Assembly (NCBI GenBank): GCA_016584305.1
Contig: JACEEZ010019084.1
Coordinates: 22,178 to 86,177 of the forward strand
Direction of reading: 5' to 3'
DNA from: Chionoecetes opilio
Lineage: Eukaryota; Arthropoda; Malacostraca; Decapoda; Majidae
Length of the DNA: 64,000 nt
The notes below the pieces were generated by a model. That model made no database searches, was not told where the DNA came from, and saw only the letters and a list, made by a program, of their open reading frames with translations. Of this stretch, positions 35,510 through 49,489 are shown in pieces; position 1 is the stretch's first letter; every line of letters starts with the position of its first letter. The translations under genes were made by a program, and so were the position numbers.

Positions 35510-36365
35510 GTTCCTTCTTTCCTTATTTCCCTCATTCATTCAATCCTTCCTTCATTCCTTCCATTCATTAATTCCTTCCATTATTCCTTCATTCCTTCCT
35601 TGTTCCTTCATTACTTCCATTCCTTCTTCCTTCCTTCCTTCCTTCCTTCCTTCCTTCCTTTCTTCCATTCCTTCCTTCCTTCCTTCCTTCCTTCTTTCCT
35701 TACTTCCTTCATTTTTCCCTTCCTTCCTTCCTTCCTTCCTTCCTTTCTTCCATTCCTTCCTTCCTTCCTTCCTTCCTTCTTTCCTTACTTCCTTCATTTT
35801 TCCTCCTCCTTCCTTCCTTCCTTCCCTCCATTACGCATTCATTCTTCTCTTCATTCCTTCCATTTCTTCCTTCCTCTATTATCATTCATTCATTCTTATT
35901 CCTTCATTCCTTACATTCCATCTTCCTTCATTCTTTCCTTCCTTCCTTCCTTCCTTCCTTCCATTATTCCTTCCTTCCTTCCTTGTTCCTTCATTCCTTC
36001 CTTCCTTCCATTACTCCTTCATTCCTTCCTTGTTCCTTCATTCCTGCCATTCTGTCATTCCTTCAATTCCTTCATTCCTCCCATTACTCCTTCATTCCTT
36101 CCTTGTTCCTTCATTCCTTCATTCCTTTCATTACTCCTTCATTCCTTCCTAGTTCCCTCATTCTTTCCATTCCTTCATTCCTTTCATTCCTTCCTTCCTC
36201 CCATTACTCTTACATTCATTCCTTGTTCCTTCATTCCTTCCATTCCTTCCTTCCTCCCATTATTCCTTCATTCCTTCCTTGTTCTTTCATTCATTCCTTC
36301 GTACCATTACTCCTTCCTTCCTTCCTAGTTTCCTCATTCATTCCATTCCCTTCTTCTTCCTTCAT
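35510..36365. repeat. (TTCC)n array, about 850 bp
   Basis: Degenerate TTCC/ATTC tetranucleotide array, pyrimidine-rich on the plus strand, with longer segments repeated in tandem (for example TTCATTCCTTCCTTGTTCC). Frames rich in Ser/Phe/Leu/Pro across it are not genes. Confidence 0.95.
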
Positions 36366-37300
36366 ATTTTCCTCTAAATGGGTTGGTCGCTCTTGTAGGG
36401 AAGTCAAGACAAGTAAAGGGCGTCATAAGAGTCTTCCTAAAGGGTAACAAGGAAAAATTGTTACCTTAATAATAGTAATTGTATCTTTCTGAGTTAAACG
36501 CAAAAGAACAAGGGAAAGAAAAGTTATTTTAATTACATAATTTTTTTCTTTGTGGTAAAAGGGAGAAGAGAAGACATGTTGGTTTAATTACAAACCCTTT
36601 TATCTTTTGTACTGAAATTGGGAAAAGGGAGGATGGTTTGACTACGTATTTTGTAGTACTAAGAGAAAAGGCGGAATGGAAATGTTTTACCATACAATTT
36701 GAATATATCTTCAGTATTATTTAATTCATTTCCTGACGGGTAGTAAATTTTTGATTAAATGTAAACTTATGATTTATGTCTTTGTTTGTATTTGTATTTT
36801 ATTGAAATGTGAAAAAATAATGAAAAAAATGGTGATACACGGAAAGAATATACAGTAAAGAAAGATAAAAGAACCTCATAATACTAAAATGAAATGCAAA
36901 ACAGAGTATGCTAAAAAAATCTTTCTACTAACAGGGAAAAATATGCAAAAGAAAAATACAGTAATAATAAATGAATACAATAAACAGGAGAAAAATGTAT
37001 ACGAATAAATTTAAATATAAAGGAACAAAGTAGCAAGCAACATCTACCAAAAAAAAAATTCTCAAGCAAAGAAACAAATCTGATAAAAACACCAAACCCG
37101 AAAGTAGCAAAGATTATAAAGAAGTCAGAATAAAGGAAGGGAGTAACACGCACGGGAAATAAACAAGAGGAAGGGAAAAAAGGAAAGGGACAAGTATAAA
37201 AGGGCACAGCGGAATGGCGCTTGCAAGGAAGTATGAGATCGCACGAGTAACAAGCTTTTCACAACGACTTGTAGGATTTTATTGTGGTACAGGATATGAC
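36366..37300. other. Anonymous AT-rich sequence
   Basis: No coding sequence recognised. Frames at 36911-37207 (minus) are hydrophobic because the DNA is A-rich on the plus strand. Confidence 0.5.
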
Positions 37301-37874
37301 AAAAGCAAATGTAGCTCTTCTTCTTTTTCTTACCCCTTCCCTTCCCTCTCCTCAACCTTCTAAGCCTCGTCCTCCTCTTTTTCCTACTCCTTCCCCTCCC
37401 TCTCTTCCACCTTCTAACCCTCGTCCTTCTCTCTTTTCCCCTTCCTCTATCTCTCCTCCACCTTCTAAGTCTCGTCCTCTTCTTCCTACTTCCCCCTTTT
37501 CCTCTTCCTCCTACTTTCAAGCCTCGTCCTCCTCTTCCTCCTTCCCCCTGTTCCTCCTTCTCCTCCGCCTTCTAAGCCGCGTCCTCCTCTTCTTCCTCCT
37601 CCACGTCCAATTAATCTGGTTGTTTTCTGTTCTCTTACACCTCAAACAATGTTATTCTTTCCATATCTTCGTGGTAAAAAAATCAATATCTCATTTGTAT
37701 GTTCTTCCTCAGCATTTAACATATTTTATATTTTTTTATTCACATCTTCGTTCTGCTCGAGTTTTCTTGTCATCTTTTTTAGTAATTTACCCTCTTCTGT
37801 TTTGTTTACCTTTACCTATACCTGTCTAACTTATTTTCTTAACCTCATCTTCGTATTTTCCGTTAGTTATAGAT
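37301..37874. repeat. Polypyrimidine (CTTCCTC) tract, then T-rich spacer
   Basis: 37310-37610 is nearly all C and T, with repeated CCTTCTAA-GCCTCGTCCTCCTC blocks about 60 bp apart. The rest is unrecognised. Confidence 0.7.
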
Positions 37875-37899
37875 AAATGAGAAAATGGGACAAAATAAG

Positions 37900-38560
37900 A
37901 GGAGTTGCTTGAAGGTCTACTATACAAAACTGTAGGAGATTTAAAACAGATAGATTTCATGAGGTGATAATAGTGTAGAGGATTTTGATATAATACATTA
38001 AACAGAAACATAGTTGGAATGTCAGGAAAGGTATTTGATCCGGAAGTCGAGATAGTGGGTATAGTTATTTCACAAAACAGGGAGTTGGCAGCGAGGTGGA
38101 GGGAGTTGTGCTTGATGCAAAGATGCATTGCCAGTGTTGTGTAATAATGTTATAAAACAGATGACAGCATAGAGTCTATATGGGTTAGAGGTACGGATGG
38201 GGAACTGAGAAAATGGTTTTGGGTGTAGTGTATAAAGGCCTCCAAGTTATGTAAAGAGTATTCAGCGCATATGGGCAAGAAATAAACAAGGCCTGCAGAT
38301 ATAATTCGACTATGCGATGGTGGAGATTTTAATCTTAGGAAAAGACTGGTGGATTTTAATCATAGGTGACAGTGGACGAAGATGAATTGTTAAAGATAAT
38401 CCAGTATAAATTCAAAAGTCAAACAAGCAAGGAGCCTACTAGAGAAGATAATATTGTAAAATCTATTGCTAACAAATAGAGACGATTTAGTTACAATATG
38501 AGGAGGTCGGTGTGGAAAGTTAGAAATAGCGACCATTATGAGATAGATTTAGCTTAAAAT
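37900..38560 (+). pseudogene. CR1-like endonuclease
   Basis: Fragments in shifting frames: LKVYYTKL near 37910, an IIV..TE-type region, FHKNRELA near 38070, MVLGVVYK-like near 38215, GGDFNLRKRL near 38320-38350 and NSDHYEIDL-like near 38530. These are the GDFN and SDH catalytic blocks of the AP endonuclease. Many indels make it non-functional. Confidence 0.7.
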
Positions 38561-40380
38561 GGGAAGTTGGAAAAATTAAGTAGCAATAAACAAAGAATAC
38601 CTAATTTCAGAAAGGCCAATATGCAGGATTACGAAGACATCTGGAAGTTATTAAAAGAGGTGTGGGATGGCTGGGGAAGAAATTTCCCAGGGTACGGACA
38701 GGCGATGACAGCTGGAAAGGCCAATTCTGAAGTGATTAGGACAGGCACCTGGAGGTAATTAGACGTGGGTTAGACATGATAGTGAGGTCGGGGGCTGAGG
38801 AGGTAATTAGAGCGGTTAGACATTGGAAGTAGGTCGGGCGGCTGAGGAGGATTATTACCTTCTTTTTAAGGAATATAATTGAACCGGCAGAAGAAAAAAA
38901 AATCCTTATAGGGAAATAAGGTTCCAGAAAGAGGGTCTAAATGGAGGACCACTAATTCAATAACAAACATTTGGAGTAAAAGAAACAATGTATTTTAAGG
39001 TTCAAGGCAGTATTGGTAAGCAGGGAGAACAGGTATAAAAGTGATGGCTGAGGACAGTGAAGAAACTAACTCGAGTTGCAAGAACAATTATGAGTTTAAG
39101 TAGCAGGACAGGCAAAAAGTGACCAAAGGGGTTTTCTATCAGGTAATATAAAACCAAGACAAGGGAATTAGTTGGGCCGTTAAGGTCAGGAAACAGGGTG
39201 AGGTCTTAAATAAGGATGAGGATATGTGCTAAAAGTCTAAATTATTATTTCTTAGGTGTTTTTACCAAGAGGATCCACAGACGATACATGATAAGTGAAC
39301 AGATGTTCAAAGAAGCGATTTGAGGAGAGACTCAAAGATATTGTAATAACTAGGGAAAATGCGTGGGAAAGAGGGCTATAGATTTAAAATGAAGAATTTT
39401 AAATCGCCAGGACAGATGAGTGTATCCCAGGGTATTGAAGGAATGCAAGTAGGTTGTTAGTGAGTCTTAGTGAACATTTTAGGAAGCGGATGAGTAGGCG
39501 ATGTGCCATTATTTTGGAGGAAAGGAAATGTTGTTCCAATTTTAAGAAGGGAGCACAGAGGAATAAAGTCAAATTATTGTCCCGTAAGTCTAACATCAGG
39601 GTGGGTAAATTATTGGATTCAGATTTGCAAAAAACATTAGAGAGCACTTAGATAATAATAGTTTGTCAATGATTCACAACATGGATTCACCAAGGGTGGT
39701 CATGTCTCACCCAATTTATGAGTTTTTTATGGGAAAGTTTATGTGACGGCAGATAATGATAAAGGATTATGATATAATATATCAGGACTTTAGTAGGCAT
39801 TTGACAAAGTACCACACGAGCGACTCTTAAATAAGGTTAAAGGATCATAGAATAGTATGGGGAGGTTCTCATAGGATCAGAGCTGGCTAATTAATAGGTA
39901 ACAAAGGGTTACAATTAATGGTTCTAATCTGAATATGGGACTGGTGAAAGGTGGAGTTCCACAAGGGTCTGTTTTGGGCACATACTACGCTTTTTTTACA
40001 TCAACGATTGTATAGTGGGAAAGCATTGATAACCAGCCAGTTTGCTGATGATACTAAGTGTAGGTAACGAGTATTAGGCACAGTTGATGTAAACATATTA
40101 TCAGGGAGACTTAGATAAAACGTAACGACGTGAGGAAGTCAGATGGCAGCATGGAATTTAATATGATAAGTGCGCGTTATGGAATGTGTAGAAAAAAACC
40201 CTGGTAATAGATACCACCAACCAATGTATCGCTGAAAAAATAGAAGGTGAAAAAGAGCTTTGAGTGAGGGTGAGCCCCAGACTTCAGACCTAGGAAACAA
40301 TGTATTGAGGCCAGGAAATAGAGATAATAGAGTATTAGGATTCATACAGAAGTGCTAAAAGTAGAAGTGCGGAAGTTATT
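38561..40380 (+). pseudogene. CR1-like reverse transcriptase
   Basis: The 38567-38758 frame reads QRIPNFRKANMQDYEDIWKL, the linker after the endonuclease in this family. The RT follows in fragments: FTKGGHVSPNL-like near 39690, LDFSxAFDKVPH-type near 39785, GGVPQGSVLGTYY-like near 39950, QFADDTK-type near 40045, and the MEFNMISARYG / RKKPGNRYH block near 40150-40210. The catalytic ADD is readable near 40048 (GCTGATGATACTAAG). Confidence 0.75.
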
Positions 40381-40945
40381 CTAAAGCTTTATCTGGCTCT
40401 AGTCAGGCCTCACCTAGACTATGCAGTTTCAGTTTTGGTCTCCATATTACAGGTATGGATATAGCTTTGTTAGAAAAACCAGTGCCAGAGAAGGATGACC
40501 AAAATTATACAAGTGATGTGATGCGTATACTTTAGTTATCAGACGAGATGAAAGTAATAATATTACACTCTCTCAAGAGACGCAGAGTAATGGGCGATTG
40601 ATAGAAGTTTTTAAGTGGATAAAGGATTTAATAAAAGGAGAGGTAGGAAAGTTCTTACGGCTTTTTACCAGGGTAGAAACAAAAAGTAAATGGATCAAGC
40701 TGAAGGGCCGTAGATTTAGAAAGGAAATAAGGAAAAAACTGGTCACAAATAGGGTGTGAATGAATGCGAATGGTCTCAGTAGACAGGTAGTTTCAGTGCG
40801 AGTCAATTAGGGAGCTTCAAAAGGGGCTGGATAGGTTCATGGATGGGATGAAAGCGTGATGTATGTCGTGTAGTGACTGGAACACCATGTGTAGGCCTCG
40901 CAGCCTCTTGTAGTATTCCTAATTTCTTATGGTCTTATGTCTATT
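40381..40945 (+). pseudogene. CR1-like C-terminal domain and 3' end
   Basis: Pieces corresponding to LYLALVRPHLDYAVQFWSPY near 40390-40450, LHSLKRRR-type sequence near 40570, and the final WNGLS-type motif near 40770. The 3' UTR is short and ends in the tandem CTTATG motif at 40925-40942. Confidence 0.75.
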
Positions 40946-41510
40946 TCATTGAAACTCGTATCTTATCCTTCCTTTTTCATCTTTCCTCCTCTTCTTCTTT
41001 CACTTCCCACTATGAGACATTTTCTTTGTGTTATTGGAAGAAATCGAATAAAGGTTCGTTCGGTTCAGGTGACTCGGACTTCGGGTTGGGATCGGAAGCT
41101 TTGCTTGTATTGTTTCGAGACGAGTGGCTTTGGAGGGTTCGCTTGCATTTTTCTAGATTTTAAGGTTTGTGTCAAGGAAGTGTCATTTACTCAAAGTTCA
41201 TTACACCGCTCAAAATCGACCTGGAGGGCTCGTGGTTCATTTAGGGGTTCACTTGGATACTAAACCTTCCTCAGCAACAGTGAACCATCCGCCGCTGCCT
41301 AATATCCGGCACTAAACATGACTGAACGTGTGATCGTAAAGTGTGCGAGTAGGAGCCAGGGAGGAAGTGGATCATGCAAATAAGCAGGAAAGGAGGAGGG
41401 ATATATGCAAGGGTGTGTCTATGTCTGTGGCGGACTAAGGGCTTATTACAGACTAGTGGACCTGTCTAAATGGGTGTGTAAACCCTTTACATGTCATCCA
41501 TAATCATGTG
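40946..41510. other. Anonymous sequence
   Basis: No gene recognised. Two overlapping frames at 40873-41263 lack known motifs. Confidence 0.5.
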
Positions 41511-41700
41511 TGTGTGAGAGAGAGCAGGAGAAAGAGAGAGAGATTAATTCGTATAACTCTCTCTTCTCTCTCTCTCTTCTCTCTCTCTCTACTCCTCTCC
41601 TCTCCTCTCTCTCTCTCTCTCTTTCTTCTCTCTCTTCTTCTCTCTCTCTCTCTCCTCTCTCCTCTCTCCCTCTCCTCTCTCTCTCTCTCTCTCTCTGCAG
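41511..41700. repeat. (GA)n then (CT)n microsatellite
   Basis: A short GA tract (41514-41544) is followed after about 12 bp by CT repeats to 41697. The two strand-symmetric tracts could pair with each other. Confidence 0.9.
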
Positions 41701-41759
41701 AGAGCTCAAGTGGCTAAAGGTAAAGGACAAGGTATAAGTACGAGCTTGCATTACTGTGT

Positions 41760-42364
41760 ATAATATAATCTATTTAAAAGACTACCATGTGGTTGTTTCC
41801 CACTACCCATGGTAAGAGAGGGACACATAATGTAAACACAGAACATCAGCACCAGCTGTTACTGTTCCCAAAACCAAACAAATACACCAGAGACAGGTCA
41901 GTGCTGGTGTCTTCGCACCTCAAACTATGGAACAGTCATTCCTACTCATATTAAGAACACCAAATGTATGTCTACTTGTAAAAAAGAAGCTTACAAGCTG
42001 ATCTTGTTAATGCCTTTGACCATTAACTTACTTGATATGACCATTTATATGATTACACACCGTTGTAATAACTATTTATCATTAACTTTTTCTTAAATTT
42101 TAAATGACAACATACTTTGTACGACTAGTTTACTATTTATTATTTTATTTTATTTTAACTTTATGTTATTATTTATTTTATTTTTATATATATTACTATT
42201 CTATGATTTTACTAATTTTAATGTGTGTACACAGCTTGTTTGTGTTTTATTGTATGTTTAAGATTTTTACTGTGATTGATATTCGCATTGATTGTATTAT
42301 ACGTATAAGTGTACAAGAATAAACCATTGTAAAATGAAATAAAATTACTGATTCGATTCTGATT
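41760..42364 (+). mobile_element. LINE 3' end, separate family
   Basis: The 5' part encodes pieces like FPKPNKYTRDRSV and HLKLWNSHS, the end of an ORF2, followed by an AT-rich 3' UTR and AATAAACC / GAAATAAAAT. It ends CTGATTCGATTCTGATTTT and runs straight into (CT)n. The enzyme domains are absent. Confidence 0.55.
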
Positions 42365-42448
42365 TTTCTCTCTCTCTCTCTCTTCTTCTCTCTCTCTCTC
42401 TCGCTCTCTCTCTTCTCTTCCCTCTCTCCTCTCTCCTCTTCTCTCTCC

Positions 42449-42507
<59 letters not shown>

Positions 42508-42542
42508 ATTCTCTTTCTCTCTCTCCTCCATCTCTCTCTCTC
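42365..42542. repeat. (CT)n microsatellite
   Basis: About 178 bp of CT with few interruptions. Confidence 0.95.
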
Positions 42543-42829
42543 GCATGGAACAAGCTCCCCTAATATAAAAGAACTCCCGTCACTCACGAGTTTCCAAAAA
42601 AGGCTTAATACTTACGGTCTTCAGGTGCTTTGCTAAGAATTTTAATCTCATACTTATTTATACACTATGCTTTATTATGCTATACATATATGTAGAGTCT
42701 TATTATGTAAGTAATCTACATTCCCCCATTGTAACTATGTTTGACCATGTATTAGTTATTTTAGTAGTAAGAGAAAAGCCATTGTACATTTATGAATAAA
42801 GCATTCTGATTCTGATTCTGATTTCTGAT

Positions 42830-42896
<67 letters not shown>

Positions 42897-43334
42897 TCTC
42901 TCGCTCGCTCGCTCGCTCGCTCTCTCCTCTCTTCTCTATCCTCTCTCTCTCGACTCTTCTCTCTCTCTCTCTCTCTCCTCTCTCTCTTCTCTTCTCTCTC
43001 TCTCTCTCTCTCTCTCCTCTTCTCTCTCGCATGAACAAGCTCCCTTCTAATATAAAAAGAACTCCCGTTCACTCCACGAGTTTCAAAAAAAGCCTTAACT
43101 ACTTACGCTCTTCAAGGTGGCCTTTGCTAAGAAATTTCAAATATCATAATTATTTATACCTATGCTTATTATGTATATCATACATATATGTATTATGTCT
43201 TAATATGTAAGTAATCTACATCTCCTCCATGTAACTTATTTCACCAGGTTATATTGTATTTTTAGTAAAGTAAGAGGAAAAGACATTGTACCTTAATGGA
43301 ATAAAGCTTCTGATTCTGATTCTGATTCTGATCT

Positions 43335-43365
<31 letters not shown>

Positions 43366-43405
43366 ACTCTCTCTCTCTCTTCTCTCCTCCTCGCTCTCTC
43401 TCTGT
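42543..43405 (+). repeat. Two tandem units of LINE 3' end plus (CT)n, period 485 bp
   Basis: Unit 1 starts at 42543 and unit 2 at 43028, both with CGCATG(G)AACAAGCTCCC directly after (CT)n. Each carries about 260 bp of LINE 3' end, then ATTGTAC...AATAAAG, a (TGATTC)n tail, then (CT)n. The same LINE 3' end without the truncation is at 46745-47036. The identical truncation point in both units shows that the whole unit was duplicated. Confidence 0.85.
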
Positions 43406-44160
43406 CTTACCCTCACACTTTTTTTTTAAGTATGATATCAATAAAAATGAAGAAGAATATCACTTTTCGTTTGTAATACTAAATGACAAATAGTATATCT
43501 TAAATAAAACGATGAAATTAATATATGCAAGAGAAATAATACCTATTTTTATCATGTTATGTTAAAGACAAGCCTCTGGGCGCTACATTTCCCTCTCAAG
43601 AACCCCTCTTTGCCTCCCCTCTTCCCTCCCCTCCCTTCTTTCCAACCCCCCTTCCCTACCCTCGTTTCTCCCTCCTTCCTTCCCCTACCCTTCCCCCGTC
43701 CCTCCTCCTACCCCCCCTTCCCTTCCCTTCGTATCTCCCTCCTTCTATCCCTTCCTTCGTCCCTCTCCCCTTCCCTCCTCACTTCCCTCCCTTTCTTCCT
43801 CCCTCGTAACCTTCCCCTCCCTTCCCTTCCCTCGTCCCTCTCCCCTTCCTTCCCCTCTTCACTCCCTTCCTTCTCTCTCTTCCCTTCCACCTTCCCCCCC
43901 TCCTCCCCTTAACCCACCCTATCCTCACCCCTTGGGAAATGTTGGTTTTCTCAACATTTCTTCGACGTTCAACATTAGCACTTCTAAACACGAGTTTAGA
44001 AGAAATTGTAGGAGAGTAAGAAAGAAAGAAAAGGGAAAAGATTCGACGTTATGAAATGTTTACTCTCGTTTTCTTTTCTTTTAATATATTCTTTGGGTGT
44101 GTGTGGTCGTATGTTGTGTCTTCTTCACCGGGAATTTTGTTTCTCTGTTGCTGGATTTTA
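43406..44160. repeat. Spacer and polypyrimidine (CCCTT) tract
   Basis: AT-rich to 43575. From 43590 to 43920 nearly all bases are C or T in CCTTCCCT-type repeats; the open frames across it are low complexity. 43921-44160 is unrecognised. Confidence 0.75.
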
Positions 44161-44218
44161 ACCTCGCCTCTCTCCTCTCTCTTCTCTCTTCTCTCTCTCT
44201 CTCTCTCTTCTTCCTTTT

Positions 44219-44314
<96 letters not shown>

Positions 44315-44533
44315 CCTTCCGTCCCTCTAAAAAAAGGAGCATCACCCTACTCATTATTATTCTCCTACCTCCTCCTCCTCCCTCCTCCTCCTCCTCCTCC
44401 TCCTTTTTGTCCTCAGTTTCCCTAAAGAAATCGAAAAGGCGAATTATTCTGCTCCGTCTACATCGACTTTCTGCTATTGATATCATTATCCTAAGCACCG
44501 CCATCAGAAGTTCTCCCACATCCCTGAGAAAGT

Positions 44534-44592
<59 letters not shown>

Positions 44593-44623
44593 GAGAGAGA
44601 GAGGAGACTTGAGAGGAGATCGC

Positions 44624-44661
<38 letters not shown>
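44161..44661. repeat. (CT)n, (CTC)n and (GA)n tracts
   Basis: CT repeats at 44161-44320 (with a T9 interruption), CTC repeats at 44370-44405, and GA repeats at 44541-44661. The CT and GA tracts are complementary and about 220 bp apart. Confidence 0.9.
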
Positions 44662-46860
<2,199 letters not shown>

Positions 46861-47036
46861 CTATTATACACTAGGCTTTGTTATGTATATACATATATGG
46901 ATTATGTCTTATTATGTAAGTAATCTACATTCTTCCATGTAACTATATTTCACCATGTATATGTTATTTATAGTAAGTAAGAGAAAAGCCATTGTACATT
47001 AATGGAATAAAGCATTCTGATTCTGATTCTGATTCT

Positions 47037-48140
47037 CTCTCTTTCACACACACATTTTTCGTTCGATTTGTTCTCTGTATTTTGTCTACTTAAATAAAAA
47101 AATTATCCCGTCTTTGTTCCTCTTTTCTCACTCTCCTTATATTTATGTTATCATAATTTATATCTTTGTTGTCATAATTCCATAATTCATCACACTTTCC
47201 TCTTATTTGCTCGCTTATCCTCCTCTTGTCCTTTTGTTTTCATCAGTCTCTGTATCTCTCCTCTATCTTCTTTTCCTCATTTCTACCTGCGTTCGTTCCT
47301 TATCAACCTTTTTTCCTTAGCTTTTTTTTTACCACATTTCCAAAGAGACACTAAATTTCACCAATACTTAATTTGATCTTAAAAACCATAATCCTAATAC
47401 ATGGCATAAGGTTTATGGAGGAGGAAGAGAAAGGGAAACGGGGAAGAAGAGGAGGAAGGAGGGAGGAAACACAAGGGGAAAGGAAACAGAAGGAGGAAGG
47501 GAAGTAAGAAGAGAGGATGGAGGGAAAAAAAAAGGGGAAGGGAAGGAAGGAAAAAACAGAGAGAGGAATAAAGTAAAGGGCTAAGAAAATCGAATAGAGG
47601 AATAATAGAGGAAATGAATACGGAATAAGAAAATAAAAAAGTGATTGAAGAGAAATTTGAAATGAAATGAGGACCCGTACTTTAGATATTTGTTGATAAG
47701 AAGGATCAGAGAAATAAAACTAATAAATAAAAAAAAAAACAAATGACTTAGAAAATCTAAAATCAAAGATTAATGGTATGTGGAAAAGAAATGAATAATA
47801 ATGTGAGTGTATAGAAGACCAGGACGATAGATCTTAGATAATGTGTTTTCGATTAGTAAGAGGGGAAGCAAAATAATTAGAAAAGAAGCACAGTAAGTAG
47901 TGAAGAATATTAAAACTGAAGAAATTGATGGTAAGAAGAATAAAGCAGTTGATAAACAATAGGAAACTTTTCAGAGAAGGAGTAAGAAAATAAGTAGGAG
48001 GAGAAGGAAGGAAGAGGAGGAAGACGGGAAGGAGAGAGGGAAAAATTACCATAAAATACCAAATTATATTGAATTATCAAAATACTATGGATAGTCATTG
48101 GGACCGGGATGGTGGGGAGTTTTTCTTTCGACTTGCTCGG
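47037..48140. other. Anonymous AT- and purine-rich sequence
   Basis: A purine-rich GGAAG stretch lies at 47420-47580. Nothing recognised. Confidence 0.5.
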
Positions 48141-48161
48141 ACCGAACAAAGCCTTTTGTTT

Positions 48162-48410
48162 GGTGTGTTTGGGTGTGTGTCGTGTGTGTGGTCGTGTGTG
48201 TGTGTGTGTGTGTTTGTGTCTGTGTGTTGTGTGTGTGTGTCCCTGCTTATGGTTTGTGTGTTGTGTCGTGTTGTGTGTGGTGTTGTGTGTGTGTGTGTGT
48301 GTGTGTGTGGTTGTGTGTGCGGTGTGTTGTGGTTGCCGCATGTGGAATGTGTGGTGTGTTGTGTATGTGTGTGTTATCTGTGTTGTGTGTGTTTTGTTTC
48401 ATATGTTGTT
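48162..48410. repeat. (GT)n-rich tract
   Basis: About 250 bp dominated by GT with TTG interruptions; overlapping Cys/Val-rich frames are not genes. Confidence 0.9.
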
Positions 48411-49235
48411 ATATTGGTACATGGTTCTCTGTTCTGAATGTAGGGTATCGATCCTCCTACATCAATATCATTGGTTTTTTTTTTTTGCATTTGTTGTGTC
48501 GTGGGTTGTGTGTGTTTTTGTTTATGTTTTTGTTGTTTACGAAACACATGGCTCTTATTGAAATTGAAAGAGAGATACAAAAATACTATCTCACCAAAAA
48601 CTTATTCCAGTGATGCAAAATGATACGTTTACATCCCCTTTGCAGTTGGAATCGACCTGGTTCCCTTGAAAGAAAAGTTACATGGACCGCCAAGACGACC
48701 AAGAGAATATTTAACCCCTCTTTCCTTCCTTGAGGCTCACACAGAAACAAAATTTTGATTAGTACTATAAATCACATTCAGACTCTTTTTAATTAACATA
48801 AGCAATATTTTATATGTATGACCTCTTTAATATCCTTGTCCATTAGCTAATTTGGTTTATTTAGTTACTTTTTTGTAGTTTTATGGCTAATAACAGACGA
48901 TTTCCTATAGCAAATGAAAGATCTGGGCGTGAAGGGGTTAATGGTTGTTATGAATACTACTATTCAGCCTCCTTCCTCACCCTCCCTCACGTTAAGAAAA
49001 AAAAAGAGGTTAAAGGGGTTAAAAAGGGGGTTAAGAAAAATGAGGAGATTCGTAAGAGATATGATGAGAACGATGACGATTATAAGAGGTAATGAATGAG
49101 TAGGAAGTTAAGGAAGAGGAGAATGTATGATGGAAAAAAATGAGCATGTAGGAGATCCTTGAGAAAAAACGCGAAGTAATGAACAGTAGAATGATAATGA
49201 TGATAAGCAGGAGGAGGAGGAGGAGGAGGTTAAGG
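48411..49235. other. Anonymous sequence with (AGG)n
   Basis: Contains an AGG trinucleotide run near 49210-49230. No gene recognised. Confidence 0.5.
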
Positions 49236-49489
49236 AGGATTACATAGGATTACATAGGAATAACAGACACCAGGAGACCTATTGGTCCATGATGAGGGTA
49301 TCTGCTGAACTACATACTACTAACTATCAACTACTTGTAAGAAAACAGTTGAAAAGGATACCATTGTCCTTAAAAGAGATAGGAAACACGGAGGAAGTAA
49401 GTTTCATAGACGAAAAAATAGGGTATGAAAATATACTAACTACAACTACCACTACCACTACAATAATCGATCCGGGGGACTAAAATATG

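Larger units (their letters stand above)
37875..40945 (+). mobile_element. CR1-like LINE, near full-length ORF2 relic
   Basis: Plus-strand copy of the family also seen at 1571-3955. It runs from the endonuclease start to the characteristic 3' end (GCCTCGCAGCCTCTTG ... TTCTTATGGTCTTATG). Reading frames are broken about every 50-200 bp. Confidence 0.8.

Noticed and set aside
35508..36447. Ser/Phe/Leu/Pro open frames
   Set aside because: Produced by the TTCC array.
48069..48613. Cys/Val-rich, membrane-like open frames
   Set aside because: They follow the GT repeat; overlapping frames give similar composition.
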